Of a DNA stretch of 64,000 nucleotides, positions 16,594 through 24,853 are shown in pieces. The notes under the pieces are model-generated. The model was not told the origin of the DNA. It did not search any database and saw nothing but the letters and a program-made list of their open reading frames with translations. The DNA is from Streptomyces microflavus. GTDB taxonomy: Bacteria > Actinomycetota > Actinomycetes > Streptomycetales > Streptomycetaceae. The stretch spans positions 310,001 through 374,000 of the forward strand of contig NZ_BMUG01000008.1 in assembly GCF_014650075.1 (NCBI RefSeq), given 5' to 3'. How positions within the stretch are numbered: position 1 is the stretch's first letter; every line of letters begins with the position of its first letter. The position numbers and the translations under genes were made by a program.

Positions 16594-17759
16594 CGGGACA
16601 CCTCGCGCACGCTCTCGTCGACCCGTACGTCGTCGAACGCGGCCCGCAACACACTGCGTTCCGGGTCGCTCGGTCCGCTGCCACCGCGCACATGGGCCAC
16701 GAAGTCCTCCGCGATCTGGTGGTCGTCGCGGCCCTTGAGGCGCTGGGCGTAGGAGGCGAGCGGGTCGTCCGGAGGGCGCTCGGGGTCGAAGACGAGGTTC
16801 AGGGTGTGCGGGAAGCGGGCGCTGAGGCGGGCCATGGGATCGGCGGGGCGGACCGGGTCGGTGAGGGTGGCCTCGACCCAGGCGTGTTCGTGGCGGTCGA
16901 GGGCCGGGTCCGTCAGCAGGGTTTCCAGGCGGCCCCGGAGCCGGGCGAGGGGGCGTTCGACGGGGCAGTCGATCCGTTCCTCGGCGGTGATGTTCCCGCT
17001 GCCGTCCAGGTCGATCAGCCACATGGTCTTGCGGTGGTCGGCCTCGGAGAAGGAGTAGGCGAGCGGGGAGCCGGAGTAGCGGACGCGGCTCGTGACCCGC
17101 TGCGAGCCGTGGAGGTGGCCGAGGGCCACGTAGTCGACGCCGTCGAAGACCCCGGCCGGGACGGCGGCGACCCCGCCGACGGTGATGTCGCGTTCGCTGT
17201 CGCTGGGCTCGCCGCCCGCCACGAAGGCGTGTGCGAGGACGACGGACCGGGTTCCGGCGGGGCGCGTGGCGAGGTCGGCGCGGACCCGGTCCATGGCGGC
17301 GGTGAGGACCGCCTCGTGTCCGGCTCTGGCGGCGCGGAGGGTGTCCTTCACGAGGGCGGGTTCCAGGTAGGGGAGGCCGTAGAGGGCGACATCGCCGTGG
17401 TCGTCGGCGAGGACGACGGGGGTGGCGCAGCTCTCGGGGTCGGTCCGCAGGTGGATCCCGGCCCGGTCGAAGAGCCCGGCGCCGACACCGAGCCGGCGGG
17501 CCGAGTCGTGGTTCCCGGAGATCATGACAGTGGGGACGCCGGCGGCGGCGAGCCGGTGCAGCGCCCGGTCGAAGAGCTCGACGGCGGTGAGCGGCGGGAC
17601 GGCCCGGTCGTAGACGTCGCCGGAGACGAGGACCACGTCCACCTCCTGGGCCTGGGCGGTGGCCACCAGGTGGTCCAGGAAGGCGGCCTGGGCATCGAGC
17701 AGGGGCACCCGGTGGAAGGACCGGCCCAGGTGCCAGTCCGAGGTGTGCAGCATCCTCAC
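16590..17759 (-). CDS. sbcD: Exonuclease SbcCD, nuclease subunit D
   Basis: A 389-residue Mre11-type phosphoesterase. All metal-site motifs are present: HTSDWHLGRSF at the N terminus, SGDVYDRAVPP, SGNHDS and GHLHGSQ. It supplies the nuclease activity of the SbcCD complex. The GTG at 17759 (VRMLHTSDWHLG) is preferred because the catalytic motif normally begins within the first few residues, and a GGAG lies a normal distance upstream; the open frame extends further but would add an unrelated leader. It is first in the sbcD-sbcC operon with a four-base overlap. The 200 bp upstream of it hold no feature that I can name. Confidence 0.95.
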   Translation of the reverse strand: MRMLHTSDWHLGRSFHRVPLLDAQAAFLDHLVATAQAQEVDVVLVSGDVYDRAVPPLTAVELFDRALHRLAAAGVPTVMISGNHDSARRLGVGAGLFDRAGIHLRTDPESCATPVVLADDHGDVALYGLPYLEPALVKDTLRAARAGHEAVLTAAMDRVRADLATRPAGTRSVVLAHAFVAGGEPSDSERDITVGGVAAVPAGVFDGVDYVALGHLHGSQRVTSRVRYSGSPLAYSFSEADHRKTMWLIDLDGSGNITAEERIDCPVERPLARLRGRLETLLTDPALDRHEHAWVEATLTDPVRPADPMARLSARFPHTLNLVFDPERPPDDPLASYAQRLKGRDDHQIAEDFVAHVRGGSGPSDPERSVLRAAFDDVRVDESVREVSR

Positions 17760-17962
17760 GCGATCGCTCCGCCGGTTGTGCGCTGCATGTACGTCGTCCT
17801 CCACCCCTGGCCGCGCGGGGACGTCCCGTGATCCCGCCGTCGGCACCGACCACGCTAACGCCGCCGGGCCGCCGATCCCGCATCGATCAAGGATTTGCCC
17901 GGCGTGGGATTGCCCTCACGCCGCTCCACCGAGCCCCTCGCACGCCCCCGGGGACGGTCGGC

Positions 17963-18589
17963 TCACACGTCCCCGTACGCCTCGCCGCCCAGCTCCAGCG
18001 TGGCCGCACCGGCGGTCGCGTCGGCCAGCCAGGCGGTGAAGGCGGCGACATCGGCGTCCGGCAGCCCGATCTCGATGGTCACGGCCTCGGCGTACCGCAC
18101 CTCCCGCACATCCCGCCCGGTGGCCCGCAGGTCGTTCTCCAGCTTGCCCGCCCGCTGGTGGTCGACGCGGATCGTGGCCAGCCGGAAGCGCTGCCGGGTG
18201 AGGGTGCCGAGTGCGTCGAGGGCCTCGCCGACCACTCCCCCGTACGCCCGGATCAGTCCGCCGGCTCCGAGCTTGACCCCGCCGTAGTAGCGGGTGACGA
18301 CCGCCGCGACGTACCGCACCTCGCGGCGCAGCAGCATCTGGAGCATGGGTACGCCGGCGGTGCCGCCGGGCTCGCCGTCGTCGCTGGCCTTCTGTACGGA
18401 GGCGTCGGCGCCGATCACGTACGCGAAGCAGTTGTGGGTGGCGGTGGGGTGCTCCTTGCGGACGCGTGCGACGAAGTCCTGCGCCTCCTGTTCGGTGGCG
18501 GCGGGGGCGAGGGAGCAGAGGAAGCGCGATCGGTTGATCTCGCTCTCGTGCACACCCGCGCGGGCGACGGTCCGGTACTGCTCCTGCAT
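17963..18589 (-). CDS. YigZ/IMPACT family protein
   Basis: A 208-residue protein with the IMPACT domain (about residues 15-130; KEHPTATHNCFAYV and SDDGEPGGTAGVPMLQML are diagnostic, as is VTRYYGGVKLGAGGLIRAYG) followed by a DUF1949 ferredoxin-like domain (about 140-200). The family is widespread; E. coli YigZ is structurally known and proposed to act in translation or nucleic-acid binding, but the function is not settled. The gene stands alone, divergent from the CoA-binding protein gene. The start ATG gives the family's usual length. Confidence 0.92.
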   Translation of the reverse strand: MQEQYRTVARAGVHESEINRSRFLCSLAPAATEQEAQDFVARVRKEHPTATHNCFAYVIGADASVQKASDDGEPGGTAGVPMLQMLLRREVRYVAAVVTRYYGGVKLGAGGLIRAYGGVVGEALDALGTLTRQRFRLATIRVDHQRAGKLENDLRATGRDVREVRYAEAVTIEIGLPDADVAAFTAWLADATAGAATLELGGEAYGDV

Positions 18590-18664
18590 CCGTCCACCCT
18601 ATGCGCCAAGGTGGCAGCGGGTTCCGGCGGGAATGACGGGGCCGGGACCAGCGGTTGTCCCGGC

Positions 18665-19081
18665 ATGGACAACGAGACAGAGACGATCCGGCGGATTCTT
18701 CAGGACTCGGGCGACACCTGGGCCGTGGTGGGCCTCTCCAACAACCGCTCCCGTGCCGCCTTCGGGGTGGCGCAGGTCCTCCAGCGCTTCGGCAAGCGGG
18801 TGGTGCCCGTGCATCCGAAGGCCGAGACGGTGCACGGGGAGCAGGGGTACGCCTCGCTGGCGGAGATCCCGTTCCCGGTGGACGTGGTGGACGTGTTCGT
18901 GAACAGCGAGCTGGCGGGGCCGGTCGCCGACGAGGCGGTGGCCGCGGGGGCGAAGGCGGTGTGGTTCCAGCTCGACGTGATCGATGTGGGGGCGTACGAG
19001 CGGACGCGTGCGGCGGGGCTGGACATGGTGATGGACCGGTGCCCGGCGATCGAGATCCCGAAGCTGCCTCCGCGGGGCTGA
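18665..19081 (+). CDS. CoA-binding protein (succinyl-CoA synthetase-like Rossmann domain)
   Basis: A 138-residue single CoA-binding domain. The loop WAVVGLSNNRSRAAFGVAQVL is the nucleotide-binding turn and PAIEIPKL the typical C terminus of the YccU-like family. These small proteins are thought to bind CoA derivatives; no reaction is known. The ATG at 18665 yields the family length; the frame remains open upstream through the start region of the YigZ gene but homologues do not extend there as I remember them. Confidence 0.9.
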   Translation: MDNETETIRRILQDSGDTWAVVGLSNNRSRAAFGVAQVLQRFGKRVVPVHPKAETVHGEQGYASLAEIPFPVDVVDVFVNSELAGPVADEAVAAGAKAVWFQLDVIDVGAYERTRAAGLDMVMDRCPAIEIPKLPPRG

Positions 19082-19114
19082 GACCGGGGGTGTGGGGGGC
19101 GCCCGGGGAGGGGA

Positions 19115-20014
19115 ATGATCCCGGCCGTGAGCGACCCCCTGTACGGTGAGCGGACGAGCGGGGCACGGCTGCCCGTGCGGGACGACGGCGGCCGTGCGGC
19201 CGCGTCCCTGCCAGCCCCCGACGACGGTGAGCGGCTGGCCGGTGCGCTGTCCGCGCTCGGTGTGCGGCCCGGCGATGTGCTGCTGGTGCATGGCTCCCTG
19301 CGGTCGGTGGGGCCCGTCGCCGGCGGGCCCGGCGCCGTGCTGGCGGCCCTGCGCCGGGCGGTGGGGCGGGAGGGGACCGTGGTGGTCCCCTCGTTCACCC
19401 CGGAGAACTCGGACACCTCGCCGCACTACCGCGCCCGGGTGCGGGGCCTGGACGCCGGGGCGCGCGAGGCGGTCCGCTCGTCGATGCCACCGTTCGACCC
19501 GGCGCTCACCCCCGCGCCCTCGATGGGTGCCCTGGCGGAGACCGTGCGGACGGCGGTGGGGGCGCGGCGCAGCGGCCATCCGCAGACCTCCTTCGCCGCG
19601 CTCGGCCCCCGCGCCGCCGAGCTGCTCGCCGGGCACCGGCCCGACTGCCACCTCGGCGAGGACTCCCCGCTGGCCAGGCTGTACGAGGCCGATGCCGGGA
19701 TCCTCCTGCTCGGCACCGGCTTCGACACCTGCACCGCGTTCCACCTGGGCGAGTACCGCAGGCCCGGCCCCCCGCTCCGCCGCTACCGGTGCGTGGTGGC
19801 CCCGCGGGGCGTGCGGCAGTGGTGGGAGTACGAGGATGTCGCCCTGGACGACGGCGACTTCGCGGCCCTGGGCGCCGCCTTCGAGGAGTCCGCCGGGCCC
19901 GGTGACGTCACGACGGCTCCGATCGGGTCCGCACCGTGCAGGCTCGTCCGGCTGCGGGCGGCCGTCGACTTCGCCACCGAGTGGCTGACGGACCACCGGC
20001 AGAGCGGCAGTTGA
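19115..20014 (+). CDS. Aminoglycoside N(3)-acetyltransferase-like protein
   Basis: A 299-residue member of the antibiotic N-acetyltransferase family (AAC(3)/YokD fold). Typical features are GDVLLVHGSLRSVGPV, GTVVVPSFTPENSD, MGALAETVRT, RSGHPQTSFAALG and the active-site region HLGEDSPLARLYE. Enzymes of this family transfer acetyl from acetyl-CoA to the 3-amino group of 2-deoxystreptamine antibiotics, but many chromosomal actinomycete copies have unknown substrates. No antibiotic gene cluster surrounds it, so it is probably a housekeeping or cryptic resistance gene. A GTG at 19127 is an alternative start; the ATG at 19115 sits very close to its GGAGGGGA. Confidence 0.85.
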   Translation: MIPAVSDPLYGERTSGARLPVRDDGGRAAASLPAPDDGERLAGALSALGVRPGDVLLVHGSLRSVGPVAGGPGAVLAALRRAVGREGTVVVPSFTPENSDTSPHYRARVRGLDAGAREAVRSSMPPFDPALTPAPSMGALAETVRTAVGARRSGHPQTSFAALGPRAAELLAGHRPDCHLGEDSPLARLYEADAGILLLGTGFDTCTAFHLGEYRRPGPPLRRYRCVVAPRGVRQWWEYEDVALDDGDFAALGAAFEESAGPGDVTTAPIGSAPCRLVRLRAAVDFATEWLTDHRQSGS

Positions 20015-20064
20015 GAGGAGCGGCCACTCGAACACGCGCTCTGTCGCGGGTCCTGCGGAGTCCC

Positions 20065-20070
20065 TAGAGT
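20065..20070 (+). promoter_or_regulatory. Possible -10 element (TAGAGT) before the membrane protein gene
   Basis: TAGAGT matches the Streptomyces TAnnnT consensus and lies 38 bp before the GTG at 20109. No convincing -35 at 17-18 bp upstream. Confidence 0.3.
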
Positions 20071-20108
20071 GACGCTGCTCGCACGGCGGCCGACGGGGGG
20101 TCCGAAGC

Positions 20109-20792
20109 GTGAACACATCGCAGCGGGTGGTGCGGAGAAATCGTGTCCTGTCCGGCCTGCTGACCTGGCTCGTCCATCTGTCCCTGCTGCTGCTCGCCTA
20201 CAGCGTGTGGCGCGAGAACGCCCCGGACACGCTCACGGACTCCTGGCCCTGGAAGCTCCAGCTGCTGGACGTCCAGTCCGCCACCACGGCGGCGGTCGGC
20301 AGTCTGGGCGCCTCGCTGGCCAGGGCGCAGTACGCGCGGGCGGTCCGCCCCGCGCTCGGCTACTTCGGCCAGGTGAAGGAGGGCATGGCCCCCGACGACC
20401 GGCTCGCCTGGGTGTGCAGCGTCCTCAACGCCGCCCAGGACGTGGCCGTCGTCGAACAGCTCGGCTACCGGGTCGTCCTCGCCGGGGACGAGGGCGCGGC
20501 GGACGACGAGGCGGGCTGGGTGCGCCGGGACGAGGCCCAGCGGATGATCGAGGAGCGGGGGCCGGTCGACCGGGCGGACTTCGCGCTCCACTTCATAGGG
20601 GTCGGCAGGCCCCTCCCGGCCCAGGGGATGATGCTGATCGGCTGGTTCACCGAGGCGGCGATGGCCCAGGTCCGCGACGTCCATGTGCGGTTACGGGTCA
20701 CGGACCGGGTGGGCGACACCCACGAGCGCATCATCGACGTGCTGAAGGGCGCCGACCGGTCACCGCGACGCGCCGACCCGCCCCTGTTGTGA
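20109..20792 (+). CDS. Hypothetical membrane-anchored protein
   Basis: A 227-residue protein I do not recognise. One hydrophobic segment (about residues 15-36, VLSGLLTWLVHLSLLLLAYSVW) suggests an N-terminal membrane anchor. The rest is a soluble domain with no catalytic motif that I can name; W-R-x-D and H-F-I-G-V segments in the second half do not match a family I know. Codon use is typical of the neighbouring core genes, so it is a real gene. The start is a GTG with only a weak G-rich Shine-Dalgarno sequence. It converges on the YbaK gene with 11 bp between the stops. Confidence 0.7.
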   Translation: MNTSQRVVRRNRVLSGLLTWLVHLSLLLLAYSVWRENAPDTLTDSWPWKLQLLDVQSATTAAVGSLGASLARAQYARAVRPALGYFGQVKEGMAPDDRLAWVCSVLNAAQDVAVVEQLGYRVVLAGDEGAADDEAGWVRRDEAQRMIEERGPVDRADFALHFIGVGRPLPAQGMMLIGWFTEAAMAQVRDVHVRLRVTDRVGDTHERIIDVLKGADRSPRRADPPLL

Positions 20793-20803
20793 CGGGTGTG
20801 CCG

Positions 20804-21358
20804 TCAGACCCCCAGGCCCTCCACGACCACCGCGCCCGGGAGCGCGGCGAGCGCTTTGCCGGGCACGATGAGCTTGCCCCGGCGGCTGCCGCTGCCGATC
20901 AGGACCCACTCCTCGTCCACGACCGCGGGGTCCAGCAGGAGGGGCCAGTGGGCGGGCAGGCCGATCGGGGTGATGCCGCCGTACTCCATGCCGGTCTCGC
21001 CGACCGCCGTGTCCATCGCGGCGAAGGACGCCTTGCGGGCGCCGAGGTGCTTGCGCACCGCGCCGTTGACGTCGACCCGGGTGCGGGAGAGCACCACGCA
21101 CGCGGCGAGGGTGGTCTCCCCGCCGCGCTTGCCCGCCACGACGACGCAGTTGGCCGAGGTGTCCAGCAGGTCCGCCCCGTGGTGCTGGACGAAGACCGCG
21201 GTGTCGGCCACGGCCGGGTCCGTGTCGACGTGGATGATCCGGTCGGCGGTGACATCGCCCCACCCGGCGGCCAGGGCCGCTGCGACGGGGGCGGGGAGCA
21301 GGCGGAGCCGTTCCGAGGCGGGGGAGGCGTCCTCGAAGGTGCCGATGGGTGCGCGCAT
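20804..21358 (-). CDS. YbaK/EbsC-type aminoacyl-tRNA deacylase
   Basis: A 184-residue YbaK-domain protein. The features used are TAVFVQHHG, the conserved lysine in VVVAGKRGGE, GTDVNGAVRKHLG-like VDVNGAVRKHLGARKASFA, and the glycine-rich GMEYGGITPIGLP loop. Family members hydrolyse misacylated tRNAs (for example Cys-tRNAPro in YbaK, Ala-tRNAPro in ProXp-ala). Which mischarged tRNA is used cannot be read from the sequence. Stand-alone gene in the cytosol. Confidence 0.9.
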   Translation of the reverse strand: MRAPIGTFEDASPASERLRLLPAPVAAALAAGWGDVTADRIIHVDTDPAVADTAVFVQHHGADLLDTSANCVVVAGKRGGETTLAACVVLSRTRVDVNGAVRKHLGARKASFAAMDTAVGETGMEYGGITPIGLPAHWPLLLDPAVVDEEWVLIGSGSRRGKLIVPGKALAALPGAVVVEGLGV

Positions 21359-21449
21359 ACGGCCACGCTAACAGCGTCCGGCGGGCGGCCGGTTGGCCGT
21401 CCCACCGCAGGTGCCGCCGCTACCGGGCCCCCTGCCCGGCGGGACGCCC

Positions 21450-22199
21450 TTACCGAGCCCCCGGCTCCTGGTCCAGGTCGGCCAGAGCGAGGAGCTGCTC
21501 GGGCGTGACGCCCTTCGGGATCGGCACGGGGGCCGGCGTGCGCAGGGGCGGCTGCCAGCCCTTCTCCGGGTCCCAGCTCCGTACGACACGGGCCGGGGCC
21601 CCCGCGACCACCGCGTGGTCGGGGACCTCGCCCCGTACGACCGCGCCCGCGGCGACCACCACATTGCGGCCGAGCCGGGCGCCGGGCAGGATCACCGCGC
21701 CGGTGCCGATCCAGCAGCCGGGGCCGATCTCGACGGGTTCCATGCGGGGCCACTGCTTGCCCACGGGCTCGTGCGGGTCGTCGTAGCTGTGGTTCGTCGA
21801 GGTGATGTAGACGTACGGACCGCAGTACGTGTCCGAGCCGATGCTCACCGTCGTGTCGGCGATGACATGGCTGCCGCGCCCCAGGACCACCCCGTCGCCC
21901 AGGGTGAGGATCGGCTCGGGCCCCAGGTCCAGGTCGGGCATCATCCCGGCCGTCAGCGTCACCTGCTCGCCGATGATGCAGTGCCCGCCGAGCTCGATCC
22001 ACGGCTCCCCGAAGACGGTGCCCTGCGGAAAGGCGAGCCGGGTGCCCTCCCCGATCGCGCCGAAGCGCAGCCGTCCCGGGTGCTCGGCGGTGACGGCACC
22101 CGCCTCCTGCGCCCACGCCCAGCCGCGGTGGACCACCCAGGAGGCGGCGCGGCGGCTTCGGCGGGCGAGGAAGGAGAACGTGTTTCGGTTCTTCGGCAC
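21450..22199 (-). CDS. Hexapeptide-repeat acyltransferase (left-handed beta helix)
   Basis: A 249-residue protein with many hexapeptide repeats (IELGGHCIIGEQVTLTAGMM, VVLGRGSHVIADTTVSIG, GCWIGTGAVILPGARLG, VVAGAPARVV), the left-handed beta-helix fold of acetyl- and acyltransferases acting as trimers. STNHSY carries the catalytic-type histidine of the maltose/galactoside acetyltransferase group. The acceptor is probably a sugar or cell-envelope component but is unknown. The start is a GTG at 22199. The C-terminal 35 residues after the last repeat are a helical extension. Confidence 0.85.
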   Translation of the reverse strand: MPKNRNTFSFLARRSRRAASWVVHRGWAWAQEAGAVTAEHPGRLRFGAIGEGTRLAFPQGTVFGEPWIELGGHCIIGEQVTLTAGMMPDLDLGPEPILTLGDGVVLGRGSHVIADTTVSIGSDTYCGPYVYITSTNHSYDDPHEPVGKQWPRMEPVEIGPGCWIGTGAVILPGARLGRNVVVAAGAVVRGEVPDHAVVAGAPARVVRSWDPEKGWQPPLRTPAPVPIPKGVTPEQLLALADLDQEPGAR

Positions 22200-22361
22200 G
22201 GGCTCACCGTAGTCGGCGCGGCAGGCGGCGATCCGTGCCGTGACCTGTGATGTTCACCCCACCCCCAGGCGTACGCGGGGAGCCGTCGCCTACCGTGTGG
22301 GTCGGCCCGATCCCGATCGAAGGCCCCAGGAGCAGCACACCGGACCACCGAGGAGCAGGCC

Positions 22362-22892
22362 ATGGCGGAAGCGGCATTGATCACGGGCATGGGCGGCAAG
22401 GAGCCGGACATCGACGCGGACGCGTTCGTGGCCCCGACCTCCGTGGTGATCGGGGAGGTGACGCTGGCGGCCGGTTCCAGCGTCTGGTACCAGGCGGTGC
22501 TGCGCGCCGACTGCGGCCCGATCACGCTCGGCCCCGACAGCAACATCCAGGACAACTGCAGCGTCCACACCGACCCCGGCTTCCCGCTCACGGTGGGCGC
22601 GCGCGTCTCGGTCGGCCACAACGCGGTGCTGCACGGCTGTGTCATCGAGGACGACGTCCTGGTGGGGATGGGCGCCACGGTCCTCAACGGTGCGCACATC
22701 GGCGCCGGCTCCCTGGTGGCGGCCCAGGCGCTCGTACCGCAGGGGATGCAGGTTCCGCCGGGGTCGCTGGTCGCGGGCGTGCCCGCCAAGGTGAAGCGGC
22801 CGCTGACGGCGGAGGAGCTGGAGGGCATCCGGTTCAACGCGGCCGGTTACGTGGAGCTGGCCAAGGCCCACCGCGCGGCGCACGAGGACTGA
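22362..22892 (+). CDS. Gamma-class carbonic anhydrase family protein
   Basis: A 176-residue left-handed beta-helix protein of the gamma carbonic anhydrase/YrdA family. The three zinc histidines are recognisable in SVHTDPGFP, SVGHNAVLHGC (two histidines), separated as in the family; R and D in VLRADCGPITLGP and N in NIQDNC also match. It should bind zinc and hydrate CO2 or be an inactive relative; many single-domain bacterial members show little activity. ATG preceded by a GGAG-type sequence. It is convergent with the hotdog gene and separated from it by a strong hairpin. Confidence 0.9.
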   Translation: MAEAALITGMGGKEPDIDADAFVAPTSVVIGEVTLAAGSSVWYQAVLRADCGPITLGPDSNIQDNCSVHTDPGFPLTVGARVSVGHNAVLHGCVIEDDVLVGMGATVLNGAHIGAGSLVAAQALVPQGMQVPPGSLVAGVPAKVKRPLTAEELEGIRFNAAGYVELAKAHRAAHED

Positions 22893-22979
22893 GACGCGCC
22901 GGCACACTCGGTCCCGCACACCCTGCGCCACACGCTCCACCCGGACGCGCGCAGCGGCCCCTGCCCCGCCCCGGACATA

Positions 22980-23025
22980 CCGGGGCCGCCGCGCCCTCCC
23001 CGGCCGGAGGGTGCGGCGGCCCCGG
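22980..23025. terminator. Bidirectional hairpin terminator
   Basis: A 20-bp stem (22980-22999 with 23006-23025, one G-U type mismatch) and a six-base loop lie between the converging carbonic anhydrase and hotdog genes and should stop transcription from both sides. Confidence 0.8.
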
Positions 23026-23044
23026 GAACATGGGCCCGCGGGCG

Positions 23045-23497
23045 TCAGCTGTTGGGGCGCAGGGTCCACACGACGGTCATCTCGCCGGTGACCGCTCCGT
23101 CCGCGCGCCGGATCTCGATGGCGACGGGGAACTCGGGGCGCTCCCCCGCGTCGAGCTGGGCCACGACTTCGGCGATCGGACGGCCGAGGGTGGCGGTCGC
23201 GGTGACCTCGCCCATGGCGAGCTTCTTGTAGCCGATCTCGGCCTTGACGGCGAGCGGCACGGCCCGCGACATCTGGTCGCCGAAGGCGGCGATGACGATG
23301 GCGCCGCTGGCGGACTCGGCGAGCGTGAACATCGCTCCGGCGTGCGGTCCGCCGACGTGGTTGTGGTACTCCGCCTGGTCCGGCAGCCGGACGACGGCGC
23401 GCTCGGCGGTGGTCTCCAGGAATTCGAGGTTGAGGGTCCGGGCCATCGGAACCGTCGCGACGAGCATCTCGCCGACGGTCATCTGTTCAGCGCTCAT
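23045..23497 (-). CDS. Hotdog-fold protein (DUF4442/PaaI-like thioesterase)
   Basis: A 150-residue single hotdog domain. HNHVGGPHAGAMFTLAES resembles the central helix of acyl-CoA thioesterases and of DUF4442 proteins, with an acidic residue at the end of the motif. It probably hydrolyses an acyl-CoA thioester, substrate unknown. The ATG at 23497 (MSAEQMTVGEML) is preferred over an in-frame codon 54 bases upstream because homologues begin here as I remember them. Confidence 0.82.
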   Translation of the reverse strand: MSAEQMTVGEMLVATVPMARTLNLEFLETTAERAVVRLPDQAEYHNHVGGPHAGAMFTLAESASGAIVIAAFGDQMSRAVPLAVKAEIGYKKLAMGEVTATATLGRPIAEVVAQLDAGERPEFPVAIEIRRADGAVTGEMTVVWTLRPNS

Positions 23498-23616
23498 GGA
23501 CCGTAGGTTACTCACGAGTAGCCAGGTTTGGCCATCCCTCTGTGACAGCACCGGGACAGCCTTGGGACAGGGGCGGCCGTAGCAGTGGACACGCCACCCA
23601 ACTATGGTTACGAGCC

Positions 23617-24750
23617 ATGTGGCCAGGACAGCAGCCGCCCGGGGGCGAGCAGAACCCGCAGGACCCGAATCAGAACCCGTACCAGCAGCCGGGGTACCAG
23701 CAGCCGAATCCCTATCAGCAACCGGGATATCCGCAGCAGGGGCAGCAGCCGGGGCAGCCCGGGGCGCCCGGGTACCTGCCGGGCCAGCCCGGTCAGCCGG
23801 GACAGCCGGGCTATGGGCAGCCGGGTTACGGACAGCAGCCCGGGTACGGGCAGCCCAACCCGTACCAGCAGCCGACCGTCCCGCAGTACGCGGTCCCGGG
23901 TCCGCCCGGCGGGCCCAAGCCGGACGGCGACAAGAAGAAGACGACCGTCATCGCCATCGTCGCGGCGACCGCTGTCGTCGTGGCCGCCGTCGTCACCGGC
24001 GTCATCGTGATGAACAAGGACGACGAAGGCGGCTCGACCGTCGCCGACGACAAGAAGTCCGCCTCCCCGAGCGCGAAGCCGAGCGCGTCGGACAGTGCGG
24101 GCTCCGCACCGGTGGAGAACCCGCGCGGCGCCGACAGCGACCCCAAGCCCCTCATCCCGGGCTGGAAGGTCGTCACCAACCCGAAGTGGGGCACGCAGTT
24201 CGACGTCCCCGGTGACTGGGAGGTCTCCAGCTCGGGTGTGTTCGCCGGCTTCGAGGACGCCAAGGAGCCCACGGGCGCGCCCGTCGCCGGTTTCTCGGCG
24301 CCCGCCTACTACAAGAGCAAGTGGTGCGTCGACGACTCCGACAAGGACGGCTCCGAGGAGGAGACCGAGCTGGCCGGTGTCGGCACGAAGGGCGCACGCG
24401 GGGCGAAGAACTCCGACGAGGCGGCGCGCAACGAGGCGGGCACCTGGGTGTGGGCGGCGTACGCCCAGACCGATTCGAAGGACAAGGTCAAGGTCGCCCC
24501 GGCCAAGCCGTTCACCACGAAGTCGGGTCTCTCCGGCAGCGTCGTGACCGCCACCGCGACCGGTCTGGCCAAGAAGGAGAAGTGCGACACCGACGGCAAG
24601 TCGATCGCCTTCTCGTTCAAGAACGGCAATGACGAGTTCTCGACCTGGGTCCTCTACGGCCCCAAGGGCGTCGAGGGCGAGCTGCCGGACACCACCATCC
24701 AGCAGATCCTGAGCACGGTCCGCCTCTCCGCCGACAAGCCGACCGGCTGA
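23617..24750 (+). CDS. Membrane protein with N-terminal Pro/Gln/Gly-rich repeat region
   Basis: A 377-residue protein of three parts. Residues 1-105 are low-complexity repeats of the type PYQQPGY and QPGQPGYG, an unfolded cytosolic tail. A single membrane segment follows (about residues 111-132, VIAIVAATAVVVAAVVTGVIVM), then a Ser/Ala/Lys linker, and an extracytoplasmic domain of about 200 residues (PGWKVVTNPKWGTQFDVPGDWEV onward) with two cysteines (KWCVDD and EKCDTD) that could form a disulfide. This architecture is common in Streptomyces and may link septum- or envelope-associated proteins; function unknown. The ATG at 23617 is chosen because the repeat region begins directly there. Confidence 0.82.
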   Translation: MWPGQQPPGGEQNPQDPNQNPYQQPGYQQPNPYQQPGYPQQGQQPGQPGAPGYLPGQPGQPGQPGYGQPGYGQQPGYGQPNPYQQPTVPQYAVPGPPGGPKPDGDKKKTTVIAIVAATAVVVAAVVTGVIVMNKDDEGGSTVADDKKSASPSAKPSASDSAGSAPVENPRGADSDPKPLIPGWKVVTNPKWGTQFDVPGDWEVSSSGVFAGFEDAKEPTGAPVAGFSAPAYYKSKWCVDDSDKDGSEEETELAGVGTKGARGAKNSDEAARNEAGTWVWAAYAQTDSKDKVKVAPAKPFTTKSGLSGSVVTATATGLAKKEKCDTDGKSIAFSFKNGNDEFSTWVLYGPKGVEGELPDTTIQQILSTVRLSADKPTG

Positions 24751-24782
24751 CACGGCCGACGCCCCTGGCACTGGCACTGCTG

Positions 24783-24835
24783 ACGCCCGCTCTCCGCCCC
24801 GGGAACGCTGTCCCCCGGGGCCGGAGAGCGGGCGT
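24783..24835. terminator. Hairpin terminator between convergent genes
   Basis: A 21-22 bp stem with one bulged base (24783-24803 with 24814-24835) and a ten-base loop lies between the converging Pro-rich membrane protein and spermidine-synthase-like genes. Confidence 0.8.
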
Positions 24836-24853
24836 CCGTACGTCGTGGCCACC

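Noticed and set aside
13597..16752. A 1051-codon open frame antisense to sbcC
   Set aside because: It is a shadow of G/C-biased codons in sbcC; its translation is low-complexity Gly/Arg/Val and matches no family.
13588..17883. A 1431-codon reading of sbcC extended through sbcD
   Set aside because: The extension reads sbcD in the wrong frame; the TTGA overlap gives the normal SbcC N terminus.
19115..20014. Acquired aminoglycoside resistance gene on a mobile element
   Set aside because: Codon use and neighbours are core-like; no insertion sequence or integron feature is near.
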